This document shows positions 59,996-64,000 of a stretch of 64,000 nucleotides of DNA, one piece after another. The notes beneath the pieces were generated by a model. The model saw only the letters and a list, made by a program, of their open reading frames with translations. It was not told the origin of the DNA and made no database searches. This stretch comes from Coprococcus_C hominis (GTDB lineage Bacteria > Bacillota > Clostridia > Lachnospirales > Lachnospiraceae), in assembly GCF_020687505.1 (NCBI RefSeq), contig NZ_JAJEQT010000002.1; one strand, written 5' to 3'. Both the position numbers and the translations under genes were made by a program. Each line of letters opens with the position of its first letter. Positions within the stretch are counted from its first letter, which is position 1.

Positions 59996-60024
59996 AAAGC
60001 ATCCGCATTTGCGGGTGCTTTTTT
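59996..60024 (+). terminator. Intrinsic terminator
   Basis: AAAGCATCCGC pairs with GCGGGTGCTTT around ATTT, followed by Ts. Confidence 0.9.
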
Positions 60025-60131
60025 ATAGCGTAAATGATTGGAAATGTTGGAATCCAGATTGACGATTTTTGAATAAATGTCTATACTGAAAGCAAGTTTT
60101 TTATTACAAATAATAGAAAAGAGATACGAAC

Positions 60132-60689
60132 ATGACACGACAAACAGGCAGACCGGCCGATGAGACAGGCAGGCTGGCAAAGGAAATACGAACCTATGAT
60201 TTTTTGGATGCAAACCATGTATGGTATGAGCGGATCGACCACGAAGCAGCGATGACGATGGAGGTTTGCGAGGAGATTGACAAGGCGTTGGAGGCGACAA
60301 TCTGCAAGAACCTGTTCCTGTGCAATCGCCAGGAGACGAACTTTTATCTGCTGATGCTGCCGGGACATAAGAAGTTCAAGACGAAGGATATCTCGAAGCA
60401 GTTAGGCGTGGCGAGACTTTCCTTCGCGAAGGATGCTTATATGGAAGAATACCTGGATATCACGCCGGGCTCCGTGAGTGTGCTTGGGTTGATGAATGAT
60501 ACGGAAAATCATGTACAGCTTCTGATGGATAAGGATCTGGTGCAGGATGAATATGTAGGCTGTCATCCATGTATCAATACAAGCAGTCTGCGCCTGAAGA
60601 TGGACGATCTGTTACATGTGTTGCTTCCGGCGACGCACCACGAGCCGATTTTCGTGACAGTGGAGGATGAGGAAAGTCGAATCAGTTAA
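60132..60689 (+). CDS. ProX-type prolyl-tRNA editing deacylase (YbaK/EbsC fold)
   Basis: A 185-residue protein of the YbaK/ProRS-INS superfamily: KNLFLCNRQETNFYLLMLPG, KQLGVARLSFAKDAYMEEYL and TPGSVSVLGLMND are the conserved strands and helix of the PrdX/ProXp group. Such enzymes clear alanyl-tRNA(Pro) in trans. ATG 60132 lacks a strong ribosome site (GAGATACGAAC). Monocistronic as far as can be seen. Confidence 0.88.
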   Translation: MTRQTGRPADETGRLAKEIRTYDFLDANHVWYERIDHEAAMTMEVCEEIDKALEATICKNLFLCNRQETNFYLLMLPGHKKFKTKDISKQLGVARLSFAKDAYMEEYLDITPGSVSVLGLMNDTENHVQLLMDKDLVQDEYVGCHPCINTSSLRLKMDDLLHVLLPATHHEPIFVTVEDEESRIS

Positions 60690-60762
60690 AAATTGTAAAA
60701 TATATAGCTATTTTTGTAGATTCATGATACACTCAATTTAACTTGACAGAGGGGGTGAACGC

Positions 60763-61650
60763 GTGGATACGATGCAGATTGTGAATCAGCTCGATGGTTT
60801 GCATAAGAAGTACAGACAGGCGATGTATTTATTCGCAGCTCCAGTTGTATTGCTGGTGATAGCCTATATAGGGGCACCGGGAATGGGGGCGATGGCGGGC
60901 ACAGTAGTTGCGGTATTGATGTTTGCGGTACCCGTTGGAACCATTTATGCATCCGGCAGGATGTCAAAGATCAACAAGGAATATCAGATGATCTACAAGA
61001 ATGCATTTGTTGTTTCAATATTGAACAAGACATTCTCGGATGTTCAGGTGAACTGGGAGTGCGGATTTACGAGACAGAATGTCGAGCAGATGGGACTGTT
61101 GAAGCTTGGAAATCGTTTTGATTCCGAAGATCTGATCCACGGAGCATATGAAGGTGTCTCCTTTGATCAGGCGGATGTCACGATCAAGAATGTGACGGGA
61201 AGCGGAAAGAACCGGCATACAACGACGTATTTCAAAGGACGGGTATTCGTGTTTGATTTGCAGAAATCCGATATACGTTCTGTTGGTATCCGGTCGAAAA
61301 ATTTCCAGTATTATGGAAATCTGAATGGATTTCATCACGAGAATGTGAAGCTGGAGAGCGAAGCGTTCAACCGGGAGTTCAAGGTGATGGCAGCCTATCC
61401 GGTCGATGCGTTTTATGTGCTTACTCCACAGACGATGGAATGTGTGACAGACCTGTACCGGCGTGCAGGAAATGTAGCCCTGCGGTATCTGGGTAACAAG
61501 CTATATGTGGCAGTCAATACAACTGGAAATGCATTTGATGGTGATATCAAGAAGCCATTCGTCTATGTGGATGAAATCAATAAGATTAAAAATGATTGTG
61601 CTGTGATTATGGATATCGTACACCGGTTGCGGATTGGAGATGCACAGTAG
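60763..61650 (+). CDS. DUF3137 membrane protein
   Basis: A 295-residue protein: a short cytoplasmic start, two adjacent helices (about 23-40 and 45-65), then a soluble domain with VKLESEAFNREFKVMAAYPV typical of DUF3137. GTG 60763 has AGAGGGGGTGAAC upstream. Its neighbour, LemA, is the usual partner of this family; the pair is thought to act at the membrane, but the function is unknown. Confidence 0.88.
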   Translation: MDTMQIVNQLDGLHKKYRQAMYLFAAPVVLLVIAYIGAPGMGAMAGTVVAVLMFAVPVGTIYASGRMSKINKEYQMIYKNAFVVSILNKTFSDVQVNWECGFTRQNVEQMGLLKLGNRFDSEDLIHGAYEGVSFDQADVTIKNVTGSGKNRHTTTYFKGRVFVFDLQKSDIRSVGIRSKNFQYYGNLNGFHHENVKLESEAFNREFKVMAAYPVDAFYVLTPQTMECVTDLYRRAGNVALRYLGNKLYVAVNTTGNAFDGDIKKPFVYVDEINKIKNDCAVIMDIVHRLRIGDAQ

Positions 61651-61703
61651 CATTTTTATAATCAAGTAATATAATTTCTATGAAAAAGAGAGGAGAACAA
61701 ATT

Positions 61704-62246
61704 ATGGAAGCGATTATTACAGTGATTATTGTACTTTTGGTCTGTATCGTGATCTGGTACATATCAACATCGAATGGAATCAAGCGGTCACAGCTTAAGG
61801 TGGAGGAAGCAGAGTCCGGAATCGATGTGGCACTCACGAAGCGTTACGATGTGCTTACGAAGATGCTCGATGTCGTAAAGGGATATCAGGCACATGAGAA
61901 GACAGTTCTGACCGAGCTTGTCAAGCTTCGAAGCGGCATGACGATGGCAGAGAAGAATGCAGCCAATCAGAAGATGGAACAGCTTACAAAGGATATCAAC
62001 ATTCTCGCAGAGAATTATCCGGAGTTAAAATCCAGCAACAACTTCATGGAGTTGCAGAAGACGATTGCAGATGTGGAAGAGCATTTGCAGGCAGCCCGCA
62101 GATTGTACAATGCGAATGTCAACACGTACAATACGAAGCTTGTTGTATTTCCGAGCAGCATCGTAGCAAACAACATGCATGCGGTAAAGAAACCATTCTT
62201 CGAGGCAGAGGAAGCAAAGCGTCAGGATGTGAAGATGAGCTTCTAA
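61704..62246 (+). CDS. LemA family protein
   Basis: A 180-residue protein: one N-terminal helix (about 3-22), then the LemA four-helix domain (SGIDVALTKRYDVLTKMLDV, and ARRLYNANVNTYNTKLVVFP with a conserved FP). ATG 61704 is set by GAGAGGAG at 61688-61695; an ATG at 61680 precedes that site. A strong terminator follows the stop, ending the DUF3137-LemA unit. Confidence 0.93.
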   Translation: MEAIITVIIVLLVCIVIWYISTSNGIKRSQLKVEEAESGIDVALTKRYDVLTKMLDVVKGYQAHEKTVLTELVKLRSGMTMAEKNAANQKMEQLTKDINILAENYPELKSSNNFMELQKTIADVEEHLQAARRLYNANVNTYNTKLVVFPSSIVANNMHAVKKPFFEAEEAKRQDVKMSF

Positions 62247-62267
62247 TTAAAATAAAAATCTTAAAAC

Positions 62268-62310
62268 AAAAATCCGGAGCGTTCATGCAAATGAATTCTC
62301 CGGATTTTTT
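62268..62310 (+). terminator. Intrinsic terminator after LemA
   Basis: AAAAATCCGGAG pairs with CTCCGGATTTTT, with an inner TTCAT/ATGAA extension and a GCAA loop. Confidence 0.93.
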
Positions 62311-62398
62311 ATGGCAACGAGGAAAATGCACGCATTATGCGGTGCATTTGACAATCGTTAATCGAAACGCAGCATGTCTCTGCGGGACTGTATATGTA

Positions 62399-63757
62399 CT
62401 AGGATGCATCTTGTATCTGACTGTCTCCAAGGCGCCCGTGTTTCTTCATCCATACAAATGCACCCACGCAGATAATAACCGAAAGCATGGATCCGGCAGG
62501 CGCCGCAAGCCCCATCGGGAACAATGTATCTGCGAAGAACTTCGAGGCCAGATACGAACCCGGTACACGCAGACAGATGATCGCAATCATATTGTGGATG
62601 AATCCGATGTAGGATTTGCCGTATGCACAGAAGTATCCGCTGAAGCAGAAATGGATACCGGCTAATGCACAGTCGACGATATAGCCACGCAGGTATTGTG
62701 AACCAAGCACGACAACCGCGGCGTCCTTCGTGAAGATGCCGACGATACCTGCGGTAATCAGTTCCCCGATGATTGCAACGATTATCCCATAGGTAAATGT
62801 AATCAGAATGGCATATTTCAGCGTCTTCGATGCACGGTCATGCTTGCCGGCACCGATATTTTGTGCGGCAAGTGCAGAGACGGTTGCAAGCATCGAAGAT
62901 GGCACGATGAAGAGGGCACTGATTACCTTCTCGACGATACCGACGGCAGCGGCATCATTTAAGCCACGGCTGTTTGCTATAACTGTGATAATGATAAATG
63001 CAATCTGGATACAGCCATCCTGAATCGCAACCGGAATACCGATCTTTAAGATCTCGCCGAGCACAGCACGACTTGGGATGAAATCCTGTTTGCAAAGTTT
63101 GATGCCAAGCTTCTGTTTCTTTGTCATGAGCAATGAGATAATAACACTTAACGTCTGGGCGAGTGTCGTGCCAAGTGCGGCTCCGGCGGCACCCAGATGG
63201 AGAACTCCCATAAATACATAGTCGAGCGCGATATTTGCTGCGCAGGCAATCGCGATAAAATACATCGGACTTTTCGAGTCACCCATACCACGGCAGATGG
63301 AAGCGATGATATTATAAGCTGTAATAAACGGAATTCCGATAAAGCAGATCGTCAGGTACCGGATCGAACCCTCGATTGCTTCGACCGGTGTCTGAATCAG
63401 TAACACGATCGGTCTTACAAGCAGCAACAGAACAATCGTCAATACGATGGAAAGTCCCATGAATAAGGTTACGGAGTTTCCGACTGTTTTTGCAATTTCA
63501 TCCTTATGCCTGGCACCGACGGCACGCCCGATTATGACAGTGGATCCCATTGCCAGACCGACGATCATGACGGTCAGCATGTGCATGACCTGACTGCCGT
63601 TTGCAACGGCGGTCGTACTTTCGGTTCCGTTAAACTGTCCGATAATGAACAGATCCGCCATACCATATAATGTCTGTAAAAAATAAGAAAAAAGATATGG
63701 AAGCGCAAAATATAAAATCGTCTTGAATACGCTTCCGGTTGTCAGATTTTTTTCCAT
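62399..63757 (-). CDS. MATE family efflux transporter
   Basis: A 452-residue, 12-helix pump of the clostridial DinF/NorM-like MATE group (N terminus LPYLFSYFLQTLYGMADLFI; C-terminal half IGIPVAIQDGCIQIAFIIIT). Start ATG 63757 has GGAGG 13 bases upstream. Its promoter has the 19-base spacer and central palindrome of MerR-family drug sensors, so it is probably drug-inducible. No merR-type gene is in the window, although one may lie beyond the edge. Confidence 0.93.
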   Translation of the reverse strand: MEKNLTTGSVFKTILYFALPYLFSYFLQTLYGMADLFIIGQFNGTESTTAVANGSQVMHMLTVMIVGLAMGSTVIIGRAVGARHKDEIAKTVGNSVTLFMGLSIVLTIVLLLLVRPIVLLIQTPVEAIEGSIRYLTICFIGIPFITAYNIIASICRGMGDSKSPMYFIAIACAANIALDYVFMGVLHLGAAGAALGTTLAQTLSVIISLLMTKKQKLGIKLCKQDFIPSRAVLGEILKIGIPVAIQDGCIQIAFIIITVIANSRGLNDAAAVGIVEKVISALFIVPSSMLATVSALAAQNIGAGKHDRASKTLKYAILITFTYGIIVAIIGELITAGIVGIFTKDAAVVVLGSQYLRGYIVDCALAGIHFCFSGYFCAYGKSYIGFIHNMIAIICLRVPGSYLASKFFADTLFPMGLAAPAGSMLSVIICVGAFVWMKKHGRLGDSQIQDAS

Positions 63758-63801
63758 AGTAAATAAAGCCTCCTACGAAGTCTTTTTCAACCCCGCATCC
63801 T

Positions 63802-63832
63802 ATATTAAACCTTACAACAATTGTAAGGTCAA
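63802..63832 (-). promoter_or_regulatory. MerR-type promoter and operator of the MATE gene
   Basis: On the minus strand TTGACC (63832-63827) and TAATAT (63807-63802) are 19 bases apart instead of 17. The perfect dyad ACCTTACAA-CAA-TTGTAAGGT (63809-63829) occupies the spacer. This is the hallmark of MerR-family activation, where DNA twisting brings the boxes into register. Confidence 0.75.
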
Positions 63833-63914
63833 TGCCAGTTATGCATAAAATTATAAAAAAATAAGCTTTTTATACATAAAAATGTATTGTATTGCAAAAA
63901 AAACGCGTCTTTCG

Positions 63915-63943
63915 TTGCATTTTTTGTCGCAGGATGCTATATT
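63915..63943 (+). promoter_or_regulatory. Promoter of the gene at the right edge
   Basis: TTGCAT (63915-63920), 17 bases, TATATT (63938-63943). Confidence 0.55.
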
Positions 63944-63977
63944 AAATCGTAAATGTGAAGAAAGGAAGTAAAATATT

Positions 63978-64000
63978 ATGAAACTTAAGAAGTTAGTAGC
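63978..64000 (+). CDS. 5' end of a probable exported protein
   Basis: AAAGGAAGTAAAATATT and ATG 63978 begin MKLKKLV, a Lys-rich start typical of a signal peptide. Only seven full codons are in the window, so nothing more can be said. Confidence 0.45.

Overview
The window looks like chromosome from a gut-type Lachnospiraceae (Clostridia, Bacillota). This rests on the moderately AT-rich sequence with strong AGGAGG ribosome sites, a clostridial-order Rnf complex, a GGGtGRT/NifU-like pair, YlmC and LrgAB, and many TTG/GTG starts. I cannot name the species. The replicon is mostly housekeeping, with one AT-rich accessory stretch at about 49.1-57.7 kb.

Layout. 0-3.7 kb: end of a VanY-type carboxypeptidase, then an ECF sigma factor operon with a membrane protein and an ABC exporter. 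4-12.4 kb: MATE pump, PAP2 phosphatase, DMT transporter, an AraC regulator divergent from a chemoreceptor, an FKBP isomerase and a sodium:neurotransmitter-type symporter. 12.4-18.6 kb: NusG-II protein and Gx transporter, then the Rnf operon rnfC-(rnfD::rnfG)-rnfE-rnfA-rnfB with its own promoter. 18.8-26.3 kb: degV, ylmC, nrdR, yigZ, an ABC-2 exporter and a second chemoreceptor with a very acidic tail. 26.4-36.8 kb: tgt-yajC, the NifU-like/GGGtGRT pair, a flotillin, tRNA-Gly(CCC), and a diguanylate cyclase coupled to a solute-binding lipoprotein. 37-39.6 kb: lrgAB, a cytidylate-kinase-like gene and a FadR/GntR regulator. 39.7-46 kb: F-type ATP synthase operon atpB-E-F-(atpH::atpA)-G-D-C. 46-51.2 kb: an FtsX-type ABC exporter, a noncoding stretch with repeats, and an RlmI-type methyltransferase. 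51.3-57.7 kb: accessory region with an XRE repressor, a decayed lipoprotein gene, an AAA ATPase/Toprim-like pair, a redox protein, an MFS pump behind an attenuator, and an MNT/HEPN toxin-antitoxin pair between two 360-bp repeats. 57.7-64 kb: Ser/Thr kinase, HTH protein, ProX, DUF3137-LemA and a MATE pump behind a MerR-type promoter.

Energy metabolism stands out. Rnf (ferredoxin:NAD+ oxidoreductase ion pump) and the ATP synthase would form a complete ion circuit, and each carries a subunit fusion. RnfD::RnfG joins 1:1 partners. AtpH::AtpA joins a delta subunit (one per F1) to alpha (three per F1), which creates a stoichiometry problem.

The best candidate for an undescribed system is a family of three long hairpins (about 18.61-18.81, 38.09-38.30 and 49.10-49.35 kb). 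Each has a related distal core on a long outer stem whose sequence is unrelated between loci but self-complementary within each. Each ends a few bases before the Shine-Dalgarno of the next gene (degV, the kinase-like gene, the ABC ATPase gene). The second candidate is the pair of 360-bp repeats around the MNT/HEPN genes. They contain a cloverleaf-like, terminator-ended structure with paired base changes, followed by a 115-bp block identical in both copies. All coordinates and alignments were made by eye; no searches or folding programs were run.
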